From positions 1,860,001 to 1,924,000 of the forward strand of contig OZ218951.1 in NCBI GenBank assembly GCA_965112735.1: a stretch of 64,000 nt of DNA. The letters are read 5' to 3'. The notes beneath the pieces are model-generated. The model was not told the origin of the DNA and searched no databases. It worked only from the letters and a program-made list of their open reading frames with translations. This DNA is from Phaeosaccion multiseriatum (lineage: Eukaryota; Ochrophyta, other classes). The position numbers were made by a program, and so were the translations under genes. This document shows, piece by piece, positions 19,887-30,733 of this stretch (the first letter of the stretch is position 1; every line of letters begins with the position of its first letter).

Positions 19887-22800
19887 ATGGCCGTCGGTGA
19901 GTATAGGAGCGAAGAAGGAGGAGAGGCGTGACAGAGGGGCTCGTGTTCCCTGCTTGTTGCGTCTGCGAGCGGTTTGGTGGTCCCGCGGTGCGTGACCGCA
20001 AAGCGCCCTGGGTGAGGGTACCATTGTCATGGGCTTATCCTCTCTGGAGAGTGCGTCTCTGCGTGCGAGTCTCGGAAAGCGGCAGCTGGATATATGGAGG
20101 AGAAGGGGGAGGCAAGCGTCTTGGGCAGGAGCTGGGCTTTTGGATGATGGAAGAGCCGAGGGGGGAGGAGAGAAGGGCCAACTTTAATTGGTAGTCCCTT
20201 ATCTCTTGGTGATGCTGTTGAAAGGGTTTGCAGGACGAGTGCTCTTGCGCTACCCTCTTACTTCCGCGTCGATGGGAGGAGGGTTGGATGATATTAGAGA
20301 GAGGAAGCGGGGATGAGTGATACAGAGGACACTGAGGCAGACCCTCCACCACGACGAGGAACAGCACCAACAACCAGCATCTGCAGAGCCTCTAGCCTGC
20401 ATACCCTCAGCTTGCTATAAGGGAGCGGCGTGGCTGCGAAGTGACATCTCTGCGGTGCGTGCCGTCTGACTGCGGCCATAACGTCATGAAGAGTGCAGTC
20501 GGGAGACAACCACAGCGTTGATGGTGTGGGTGGTGATGTGGGCACTCAAGCTTCTTCCCCCCTGATGTACGAAGTGGGTCATACGCCCGGGATTGGGGAG
20601 CCGCAGCAGCCCATGACTCGTCCGAAGAATATTTGGCAAGGGCCTGACTATCGACCTAGAGCAGCGAGGGGTTGAAAGGGAGGGAGAGCTGTGAATGTGA
20701 AGCAGAGCGAGCCCAGGGGGAAGCGAAGAGATGTGCAAGCTGTGATGAGAGTGGACATTATCACAGACAGACAGTTCCAGGGCCAGGTCTTTTACATGGC
20801 TGGAAGACGAGGATTTTCGAAGAGGGTTGCAGCTTCGTCACCACGGCCACCACCACCAGCAGCAGCAGCAACAGGGGCCAGCACTTTGATCAAATTGAAT
20901 GGGCACTCTTGCCCTTAAGCATGGCCGTATCCGCACCTCCCAATCCTCTTTCCTGACCCCTCTCCCACCCATGCTCCTCCTTTTCTTGTTCTTCTTCTTC
21001 GTGCTTGTCCCTGTCTTGCCTCATCGTACCACCCCCCAGGTAAGGCCCAGAAGAAGACGGGCCGCAAGGGTGGCAAGAAGAAGGCCGTGGACCCCTTCCT
21101 CAAGAAGGAGTGGTACGATGTCAAGGCCCCCTCCATGTTCGCCGTCAAGAACTGCGGCAAGACTCTCATCACGCGAACCACAGGAACAAGTGAGTCTATA
21201 CATACTACACTGACTTCCTTACGTTGAAGTCGTGCAAGTACCTCCTTGACCACCACTTGAATGAATGAATGATTGGCACGAGAACTTCCTTGTACCCGTT
21301 GGGTCGGAAGCTGCCTTGCCCCCCCCCCCTCAAACGCCAAGGTGCTCGCTGTCTCCTCACCAACCTTCCTGTCTGCTCTGTCCTCCTCTCTGCTCTGCTC
21401 TGCCCTCCCGCCCCCCTGCAGAGATTGCGTCTGAGGGCCTTAAGGGACGTGTGTTCGAGGTGTCTCTGGGAGACCTCAACAACGACGAGGACCAGGTACG
21501 TAGGCATGTTTTGTATTCAGTCACAAGTCAAACGGTCTGTTGCTCTTGTTGTTCTCGTCCCCTCCCTCGCCGCCCCCACCTGACGACTTGACTTCACTGC
21601 TGGGAGGAGCCAGAAGACAGTAATTACAGTTAGCGTCTGGTTCTCGTTCTAGTCTATGTGTATTCACCCCCCCCCCCCTCTGCTCCATCTGCTCCCTTTG
21701 ACGGCAACACACAGGGCTACCGTAAGATCCGACTGTGTTGCGAGGAGGTGCAGGGCACACACGTGAGTAGCGAGAGTGACACAAGCGGCGGTGGCAGAGT
21801 TTGCACTGGTACCACCTGGGGAGAAGAAGAATGGTAACAGGGGAAATGTAGGGAAATGTCGTGAATGGTAACAGGGGAAATGTCTTGTACGTGTGCGCGC
21901 GTGTCTGTGTATACACACGGCATGAGGCTGTGGTAGAGGGACGGAAGAGAAGGGAAATTTACTAATCATCACACCTATCTGTCTTCTCTCTTTGCTTCTC
22001 TCTTCTCTCTCTGCTTTGATGGAACCGCGCACACACGCACACACACACATACACACACACCATAGGTGCTGACCAACTTCCACGGCATGGACCTGACCCG
22101 CGACAAGCTCTGCTCTCTTATCAAGAAGTGGCAATCGCTCGTCGAGGGACAGGTGCGTGTCATTTGTCATTGAAATCATTCCGTGTGTGGGTGCGTGCGT
22201 GCGTCCGTGCGTGGGTCGTTGTGAGCAACAGGCAGGGGAGGGAAGCGGGGGGGGGGGGGGGGGGGGGGGCGGCAAAGATGTGCTGCATCTGTGGAGAAGA
22301 TAGGGGTGCGGGATGAGACTAGATTGCGTAGTCTCGCCTCTTGACTCCGATGCTGGGTCGCTCCTCACCCCCCCACCCCACCCCTCCCTTCCATCCTGCC
22401 CCATACACCTCCCCATCCATCCATCCATCCAGGTTGACGTGCGCACCACGGACGGTTACTACCTGCGCATGTTCTGCATCGGCTTCACCCAAAAGCAGAG
22501 CAACCAGATCAAGCGCACTTGCTACGCGCAGGCCTCGCAGATCAGGGCCATTCGCAAGAAGATGACCGACATCATGGCCGACGAGGTGCGTTGTATCTGT
22601 GCATGTTTGCGTATGAGGGGGTGCCTTTGGCATGGCATGGGTGCAAAATTACCAATTGTCAGTTCAACTTCGCATTCTCTGAACCACTTCCTCCTGCCTG
22701 CCTGCCTGCCTGCCTCACTCACTCCCACCCTCCCTCCCTTTCTCCCCCCTCCACCCCTTCCCCCAGGCCTCCAAGGGCGACCTTAAGGAGCTGGTGCTGA

Positions 22801-23266
22801 AGCTCATCCCCGAGTCCATCTCTGGACAGATCCTCAAGGCGTGCCAGGGCATCTACCCCCTGCAGAACGTTTACGTGCGCAAGGTCAAGATCCTCAAGAA
22901 GCCCAAGTTCGATCGTAAGTCATTTAAATTTCTTAGTCCTTTTGCCGTCTCCTTCCTTCTCTCTTCCTTCTCCAATTTGCCTTGTGCTACCCGCTTCCTT
23001 TCTCTTTCAGTTTCTTTTCTCTTCTCTTTGTTTTCTTCCTCCTTCCGAAGTCTGAGCTCTTGTGTTTTGTATCAGCCCGCCCGCCCTTTTCTTCCTTCAC
23101 TCCGGGCCTCTGACTGACCCTCTACACTTCCTCCACCCCTGCCTGCCTGCCTGCCTTGCCCGCCTCAGTGGTGAAGCTGATGGAGATGCACGCGGACGGA
23201 GAGGACGTCGGCAAGGCTGTGGAGCCCGCAGTCGAGGCCCTCGCCGGCTCGGGGGGACGCCTCTAA
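19887..23266 (+). CDS. RPS3A: 40S ribosomal protein eS1 (RPS3A)
   Basis: Eight exons (19887-19896, 21040-21189, 21422-21495, 21715-21762, 22066-22152, 22433-22585, 22767-22914, 23169-23266) join in phase to 255 residues, close to the 260-265 typical for eS1. The first coding exon is only 10 nt (M-A-V-G), followed by an intron of 1,143 bp, far longer than the others. The protein shows '[20 protein letters not shown]', '[20 protein letters not shown]', and '[17 protein letters not shown]', all characteristic of the family. It is a component of the small cytosolic ribosomal subunit near the mRNA exit. The long first intron could carry regulatory elements or a snoRNA, but I could not identify one. 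Intron 5 contains a run of about 23 G. A poly(A)-like AATAAA lies at about 23348. Confidence 0.97.
22247..22269. repeat. Poly-G run in an RPS3A intron
   Basis: About 23 consecutive G residues in intron 5 of RPS3A. Homopolymer length in assemblies is unreliable. Confidence 0.8.
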
Positions 23267-23698
23267 ACAGCTCTGTCGTCCTCCCCCCCCTTTGGCGCTA
23301 CTACGAGTAGACGGTAGCTAGCCCAGAGGGAGGAGAAGACATGAGTAAAATAAAGGATACCGCACTGAAACTACCTACTGCCACTTTGCAAGCAAGCGAG
23401 CAAGAAGAAGGGGGGGTAAGCCATGGGAAAGCGCTTCCTTCGGCTTTTGCTTCTCTCTACAGTCATTCAATGCTCTGCGTCATTTGCAAGAAATCAGAGG
23501 AGCAGGACTCCACACCAACACCACGACAGAGCGTCGAAGGGGAGGCAGGCAGGAAGTCTTTTCCCCCGCACACTCACACACACCCCAAACACTCTATACA
23601 CTTTTGGGTTTTATTTATTACAAGGACTACACAGCAAGAAAGGAATAGTCGATGTTGGCGTGAGAGGCCCCTTACACATACCCTACCCTCCCACTGAT
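23267..23698. other. Convergent 3' region between RPS3A and the PX-domain gene
   Basis: 432 bp of presumed 3' UTR from both sides. AATAAA at about 23348 fits the plus-strand gene. A TATTTATTAC stretch at about 23612 is AT-rich. No gene is supported. Confidence 0.5.
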
Positions 23699-24588
23699 CT
23701 AATCGCCCACAACGCATGCAGCCGCTTTGGGAGCGAGTGAGGCGTTTGACAAGACTCCCGTGCCTGTTGTTGCCTCGAAGACAACACCTCCACTCCCAGC
23801 ACCAGCATCAGCACCTGAAACGCACGCACGCACGCACACACACACGGGGAAGGATGGGCGGAGGTAAGGCGGTGAGGAGGTGAGGAGCGAGGACGGAGGC
23901 CTATCTAAGCCCACCCCCGACTCCATTCAGCCAGAAGCAAGAACCCATACACACACGCACGCACACACACACCAGCTTGTTCCGCTGCCGTCGGGGGGGG
24001 AAAGTGAGCATTGAGCTCCAAGAAGGCGTAGAGAGGCTCTCGGAGGGGCGGGTCCGTCTCGTAGGCATTGGCCAGCACCTCCTTGATCCAGGCGTGGAGC
24101 ATCGCCTGTCGCTCCGCCAACTGCTCTGGAGTCAGCCCACTATGCCTGCTGCTCTTACCACCGCTGCCGAAAAAGCTGCTTCCCGCAAATAAGCGTGTAC
24201 AACAAGGGTAAGACAGAGAGGATTCATGCATGAAGATGAGAAAAGAGAGATCGAGAGAGAGATGTACACGTAGGGTCACTCGAACCACCTCTCCCACCGC
24301 CTTCATGGCATCGTCTTAATGGTGTCTCTCGATTTTTCTCGGATGCAGCTGGAGATGAACTCATCATCTCACCTGCGAAAGGCATTTTTGGGCGGAAAGG
24401 CGCAATTCAGAGGGCGTCGGCTCCGCCTGCCTGGCCCACTGAGCAGGCTCTCCTTGAAGCTCCAAAAGGCAGAGTATCGCCTGAGCACCGAGTAGACGTA
24501 TCCCCCCTCACAGCGCACCTCCACCTCTGCAGGGGGTGACACAGCCAGGGACCGACCAGCAACAACAGCGTCAGCAGCAGATTTGACA

Positions 24589-24622
<34 letters not shown>

Positions 24623-25169
24623 AAGAGAACCGAGATTACGAGAGGAGCAGAGAGCAGGTTTGCTTCGGATCTCTCATAAGTCGTAGTACGGATTCTGTGG
24701 AAAGGTAGCTGTGAATCTTTAGCTACCGGAAGAGGCAAGGATGCACACTTCCCTTCCTTCCCGTTGTCTACCCACCGTAGTAGAGCTTTCCGCTGGCATC
24801 ATGCCCTTCTTCAACGACCGAGGCGGTGATATTCACGTCGTTCACTTGCAACGGGGCTTGCAGCACCCCCTCAGGAGGGTGGCCGGCCTTCACCACCACC
24901 ACGTTCGCGGGAAGGGGCCGCGCTCGCCGTGGAGCTACGTGATGGCGGTGCGGTGGCGCTACTGTCGGAGCTACCGTACCAGTTACCACCCCGGCTGTGA
25001 GAGGAAGAAGAGCAAGAGCAAGAAGAGGAGTAACAGTAGGAGTGAGGGTAAGGCCATCTCCAGTCCCCTATCTTCTTCTCTCCACCTCCTTCAGGCCCAC
25101 AAGCTCAATCACCTACCAAGAGGGGAGGGTTGCTCCCCAAGGGTCCCTCCTTCAGCACCAGCACGTGGT
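23699..25169 (-). CDS. PX-domain (phosphoinositide-binding) protein, 5' exon unresolved
   Basis: Five minus-strand exons are supported (25169-25113, 24994-24776, 24526-24373, 24178-23973, 23814-23699), joining in phase to about 250 residues. The phox-homology domain is built across exons 2-4: 'VNDVNITASVVEEG', then 'YYEVEVRCEGGYVYSVLRRY' followed by SAFWSF, then 'CAFPPKNAF' and 'LAERQAMLHAWIKEVLAN'. The Arg-Arg-Tyr-Ser motif is the canonical phosphoinositide-contacting site, and Pro-Pro-Lys matches the membrane-insertion loop. Such proteins bind PI3P on endosomes; the exact partner is unknown. No ATG lies in the first listed exon. A start must lie between 25170 and about 25768, joined with one leftover base; I could not choose among several weak options. 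The acceptor at 24175/24178 is a tandem NAGNAG site. Confidence 0.8.
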
Positions 25170-25768
25170 CTGGGAAGAAGGCAGTAGAGAGGGGGGGAAG
25201 CGGAACAGAGGAAAGTGGGTTAGGGAAGAGCCTTGGCGTGAATAACAGTGAAGCCAAGGACGCAGAGAAGCGAAAACAACGAGAGCAAACAGGTGGGGCA
25301 CACACCCTCGAGGCATTGGCGGGATGTCCTTTAGAATGGGGGGGGGGAGGGGGGGAATTTTCTTCAGGTGTTGGCACTGGAGCGTCGCGATCTGTTGCCC
25401 CTTTTCACTTTTCACGCATTCTGGCTGGCTGCCTGTCGGGGGTGGGGTGAATAGCCGAGTCCTGCCATGCTCACACCAGAGCTCTTCAGGCTGGAACACA
25501 CATTTCTGTCTCTTCTATTGACGTAAATCTACGCATTCCCTTCGAGGAGAAGGGGTGACCCTAATATTTCGCATTGACGCTCCACGAGGAAGAAGGCAAG
25601 GCGGGGACTGCCTGCCCCGCCTCCTTGGCTGCCGGACAAAGAAGCTCTACATATGAGTAGCTCTGCAAGACCCCCTCAGACTGACCCGCCCCAGCAGGCC
25701 AGTGTAGCCCAAGGAGCACACGGTGTGCTCCCCTTTGGAGAGGCTCGCACACACCCAGCTCTCACTCA
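25170..25768. other. Region between two minus-strand genes holding the missing PX 5' end
   Basis: About 600 bp between the first supported PX exon and the stop of the upstream trefoil-ankyrin gene. It must contain the PX promoter and initiation codon and the other gene's 3' UTR. A G-rich run lies at about 25338-25355. No further feature is supported. Confidence 0.45.
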
Positions 25769-27805
25769 CTAAAGCTCGTCCCCAGGAGACGCCGCCTCTG
25801 CTGATCCCGTTACTGCTGCGTCTGCCGCGGCTGCTGCTCCTGAGGCTCCTGGCCCTGATCCTGATCCTGAGGAGGAAGAGGATGGTGATGATGATGATGA
25901 TGATGACCCGGCGAGCTCTCCCTTGCGGTGATAGTCAAAGTCTTTGGCCACCTTCCCGTCCTTATCCTTGAGCTCCGGGTCCGCCCCCGCCGCCATGAGC
26001 GTCTCCAATATGTCGCTATGGACCTGCAGGGCCTCGCGGATAATCTTGGTATTCCCATCCTCGCCCCCCATCTTACCCACATGCTCCGCGTACTTGTCCA
26101 GGAGCGAGGCCACTTGGTTGCGGCCATTGTAGGCAAACATGAGCGCCGTGTGCCCGTCGGAGTTCTGTGCGTTAACGGCCGCCCCGCTCTGAATTAACAC
26201 CTCCACCACATCCTTGTGTCCGCGCACCGAAGCGGACATTAACGCGTTCGTGCCTGCCTTGTCTGCAAGGTCCACATTCGCCCCGCCCTTCTTTAACAAC
26301 CGCTCCACCACCTCCGTGTGGCCTTGGCCTGCCGCCGCAACTAGAGCCGTCACCCCGTCTTGATTCGTGGCATCGATCAACGCCGCGCGACTGCTGGCAC
26401 CTTCGTCATCCTCGGTGCCAGCGGTAGCAGATATTGCCTCCAGGATGCTGTCCACCACGCTATCAAGGCCCCTGTGTGCCGCCTGGATGAGAGTAGTGAC
26501 TCCTTTCTCATCCTTGACCTGAAGCGTTTCAGATGGGGGGGAGGGGGGGATAGAAGAGACAGCACGGGGGGTGCGGGACGGGGGCGGCCCAAAGGCACAC
26601 GAAACCGTTAGCGGTAATGCGGCTGCTGCGCTTGCAAGGGGGAAGGTACACGCACGCGCGCACACACGTAAGCACGCGTATATATCTACCCATCTATCTG
26701 GCGAAAAGAGCGAGAGCAAGCGAGAGAGAGATAGAGAGAAAGACTCACTGACTTACCATCACGTCTGCCCCATATTCGATGAGCAGCAGCGCAAAGTCCA
26801 CGTTTTCAATGATAATGGCGTCCATGAGCAGGCTATGCCAGTTGCCTTCGTCATCCATGTACACGCCATTTGGGTCCGCGCCCCCCGTCTCCACGAGCAG
26901 CCTCGCCACCGCAGCATGGTTGCCCATCACCGCTCCGAGCAGAGGAGACACCCCCTCATCGTCCATCTCATTGACATTGGCCCCTGCCTCCACCAGCACC
27001 CGCACGGCCTCGAGATGGCCGCCTTGGGCTGCCACCTGCAGCGCCGTTACACCGTCCTTGTGCGGCTCTTCTTCCCTCCAAGGTTGGACCTCCTCGACTA
27101 CCTCCTCGACCCCGTCCTCTCCTCCCGATTGCCCCGTCGTATCTGCCCGTGCCCCTACCCCATCACCCTCCCCACCTCCCTCAGCAACATCAGCCCCAGC
27201 CTCAGCCGCCGTACCATCACGACTCTCGCCGCCCCCCGCAGCGACACCAGACCCCCCGCCCCCGCCCCGCTGCCGCAGCACTGCATTCACCTTGGCCACA
27301 TACTCCGGAGTGGCCACCACCTTCCTATTCACGTCCGCCTGTGCCGAAATGAGCAGCTCGCACACGTCTGAGTAGCCTGCTGCTGCTGCAAACATGAGCG
27401 CCGTCCCGCCCGACGCCGCCACTGCATCCACGTCTGCCCCGCGCTCCAGCAGGAGCTTGCACACCTCGAGATGGCCTTGACTCGCCGCGGTCATGAGGGT
27501 GGTGACACCGTCCTTGTCTCGCCCGGCCTCGTCGGCGCCGTTCTCCACCAGTGCCATAACCACGTCTACCTTGCCGGAGGTACATGCCTACACATGACAA
27601 ATGTGCACACACAGAGAAACAGAGAACCAAAAGGAAAAGTCAGAGAAAAGTGAGTGGTACCGAGCGACATTCGTTGGCTGACATGACTGACTGCCAAACA
27701 GGCAAGAGAGATAGACCCACAGACATAACCCAAAAACGGAGAGATAGAGAACAAACAGACAAAAGACTGGCAGCAGACAGGCAGGCAAAGGGGCAGGCAT
27801 ATGGG

Positions 27806-27839
<34 letters not shown>

Positions 27840-30398
27840 AGCTCTCTCACCTCCATGAGGGCCGAGCCGCCGTGTGCGTGCAGCTGCCCCACATTGACTC
27901 CCTTCTCAATGAGGAACTCCACCACAGGCAAGTGCGCCCCTGCCGCTGCGTACATGAGGGCGTTGACCCCCTCGGGATGCGGGGCATTCACCTCCGCACC
28001 GCCGCTCACCAGTCTGGTGCACGGAAGAGGAGGGGGGTAGGGAGGGAGGAAGGGACGGAGGGAGGGGAAAGCATTTGTTAAGTTCAGGGCGGTGGGTTGG
28101 GCCTTAAGGAAGACTGAGATCCTATTCGCATGTAAGACAGACCCCCCCATGATCACTGACCCCTGCACTTCTCCACTCGACACCACTCCACCCCGCCCCA
28201 CCCCACCCCACCCCACCCCACTCCACTTCACTCCACTCCACTCTACTCCACTTCAATCTACTCCACTTCACTCCACTACAACCCACTCCACCCCACTCTA
28301 CTCCGTCTCTCTCACCTCTTGACCACGCCCGTGTGCCCACCCGCAGAGGCGAGGATGAGCGGGGTGAAGCCAGGGAAGGAAATGGCATTGGGGTCGGCGC
28401 CTTTGTCCAACAAGTAAGACACAACGTCTTCGGAGCCAATCTCCGCGGCGTTCATCAGAGCTGTGAGACCGTCCTGCTCCGTCCACAGGCCAGGCAGATG
28501 AAGGTAGGGAGAGGGAGGAGGTGAGTCAAGACAGGAGACGAGACGGCCAAGGTGCAAGGAGGGAGGGAGAGGAGCGGAGAGGGGAGTGAAGGGGGGGGAG
28601 ACGAGAAGAAACAGGCCGCGGAGGCAGGCAGTCGCCAAGTAAGGCCCACGTCGGAGAGGTCAGGTAGCGAGCTCAAGACGGAAATATACGATACAGTGGT
28701 GGGGTGGGCACTCATACTCTCACTAACCTGGTCCTGTGCGTTGACATCAGCGCCCCCATCAACGAGCATCTTGACACACGAGTGATGCCCCCCCACGGCC
28801 GCTGCCATGACTGCCGTGATGCCGTCGCTGCGTGAGTTAGACACGTCTGCACCCTTGGAGAGGAGGAAGGACACAACGTCCTTGCGGCCCTCTCCGGCGG
28901 CGAGCCACATGGCGGTTACGCCGGATGTTGTCAATGCATCCACCTGTTGTTTTCGCAATAGACGTATGTAGAGTAGATAGAGACAATCAGAGACCATCAC
29001 CATCCAACACAGAGAGACAGGGTGTGATCCATAGCAAGAGGGGTGTGGATGTGAGTGTGTGCAGTGTGAGCGTGCGTGAGTGAGTCGGGTTGCGTCGGCG
29101 CCTTGCAGGCACACTTGGCAGTTACTTGCCTTGTGGTCACTAAGCAACCAACCAAACAAACCAACCAACTAACCAACCAACCAACCAACCAACTAACTTA
29201 CCTCTGCCCCCTTACTGTAGAGGTACTTGACAACGTCCTTGCTGTCCATGATGGCCGCCTCCATGAGGGCTGTGATGCCGTCCTTGTCCCGCGCATTCAC
29301 GTCGGCGCCCTTGCTGATCAGCATCTTCACCACGTCCTGTGTGTGTGTGTCAAAGGTCGCAAGGAGTGTGTAAGCATGAGTGCGAGGGTTTCCAAGGAGT
29401 GATGCTCGTGTGGCTAGGAGAAGGGGGGCACTATGGACGTGCAGCGAGGAAGTGGGAGCAAACAGATGGCAAAGAGAAGGAAGGGTAGTGACAGAGCGAG
29501 GACAACGAAGCTCGGCAATCGTCCATCACTGACTTACCACGTGGCCAGCGCTGGCGGCAGCAATGAGAGGAGTGAGGCTGTCCCAATCGGTGGAGTCCAC
29601 GCTCGTGCCCATGTCTAGCCAGCGCTTCACCGCCTTCTTATCCCCGTCGTTGGCTGCAGTAATGAGCCGTACGCCGGGGTCCCGCATCGCCTCCAGATCC
29701 GACTGACTAACGTAATGCAAGCTGAGCGGTGTCACAGAGTCGTCCCCAGCGTCGCACTGCACGAGCGTAGCGCTCTCTCCCTCCCGTAGTAAGTGCAGGC
29801 ATTTACTTGGCGGGCCATTCTCCCCTCCTGCCTCCGCCCCTGCCCCTGTCCCCGCTCCTGCGGACCCTAATGCGGACTCTTCTCGCTGCCCCACCGAGAG
29901 GATGTACCCCCCGCCTCCTCCACCCTCCGACACCCTCTCCTCCACCGCCCACCCCTTGGCACCGCAGTGCGAACAAGCCCCTATCCGAAGAGGGTTGGGC
30001 GCAGAGCCGTCACAGCTCCGGCGGTCGAGACATTCCGAGGACAGCGACGCGTCGCTCCCATCGTCGTCCACATGCATGCGGTGAATGGAGTGGGCGCCAG
30101 CCTCTCCGCTCAGGTACCAAAGCGTATCCACTGCGCATCGCTTAAAGACGTCCCCAGACAAGCAAAGGCCGTCTGAGGCGTCTTGCATGAAGAAGGGCTT
30201 CCTCGTGACGGCCGCTGCTGCCGCCGCCGCCCCAGACTCTGCCGCGTTTTGATCTGCTGCCGCAGCTGCTGCTCCTGCCGCCTCCGCAGAGCGATGCGGA
30301 CTCGCGAAAGCGCAAAGCAAGAAGGCCGGAAGCAGGTTCCGCCCGCGCTTCCTCTTTCCCCGCATGTTACTACTACTACTCGTTCCTGCTGCCGGCAT
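25769..30398 (-). CDS. Signal-bearing trefoil-like (ricin-B type) plus ankyrin-repeat protein
   Basis: Seven minus-strand exons (30398-29538, 29336-29202, 28943-28728, 28473-28316, 28013-27851, 27587-26757, 26518-25769) join in phase to 1,037 residues. After a basic N-terminus, residues 22-33 are hydrophobic ('LLPAFLLCAFAS'), consistent with a signal peptide or anchor. Residues about 68-240 are Cys-rich with repeated 'CL ... C ... W' spacing ('DGLCLSGDVFKRC', 'SECLDRRSCDG', 'SKCLHLLREGESATLVQC'), resembling a beta-trefoil lectin. Residues 250-950 hold about 15 classical ankyrin repeats such as 'DGITALMEAAIMDSKDVVKY' and 'DGVTTLMTAASQGHLEVCKL', with a Gly/Glu insert near 640-700. The C-terminus is Ser/Gly-rich. 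Most exon borders fall at repeat edges. The role is probably binding; secretory or surface location is inferred from the leader. Confidence 0.85.
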
Positions 30399-30733
30399 GA
30401 TCGAGCCGATACGAGCAGCTCCTTCAAAAACCCTCCCTGCTCCTTCCTCCTGCTCTCAAGACTCGCTAATCAGCCCCTCTTACTCACTGCTACTGCTCCT
30501 GATCCCCCTCTCACTGTGTTGTGATGCATTCTGTGCGCTGTGTCCTTCTTACACGTTGTTAGAGGAGCGACAAGCGCCTCGTGGAGCCTACCGAACTGAA
30601 ACCGGTGCGTCGCACGGCACGTTCATACACGCTCAAAAATGAGGGATTCAAAAAACCAGCAAACGTCCTTCCCGTTTAAAAGGCTAAGGGGACGAGACGA
30701 AGGTGCGCCCTGAGGGAGACAGAGGGAGTGGGG
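30399..30733. promoter_or_regulatory. Probable bidirectional promoter
   Basis: A 335-bp divergent spacer between the trefoil-ankyrin and CHD genes. An A/T-richer patch (AAAAATGAGGGATTCAAAAAAC region, about 30636-30660) lies near the CHD start. It is called from position. Confidence 0.45.

Noticed and set aside
20035-20956. Frames inside the first RPS3A intron
   Set aside because: No domain or conserved motif on either strand; the intron interpretation is required by the S3a N-terminus.
22247-22269. Biological significance of the 23-G run
   Set aside because: Homopolymer runs of this length are a common assembly artefact and it lies mid-intron.
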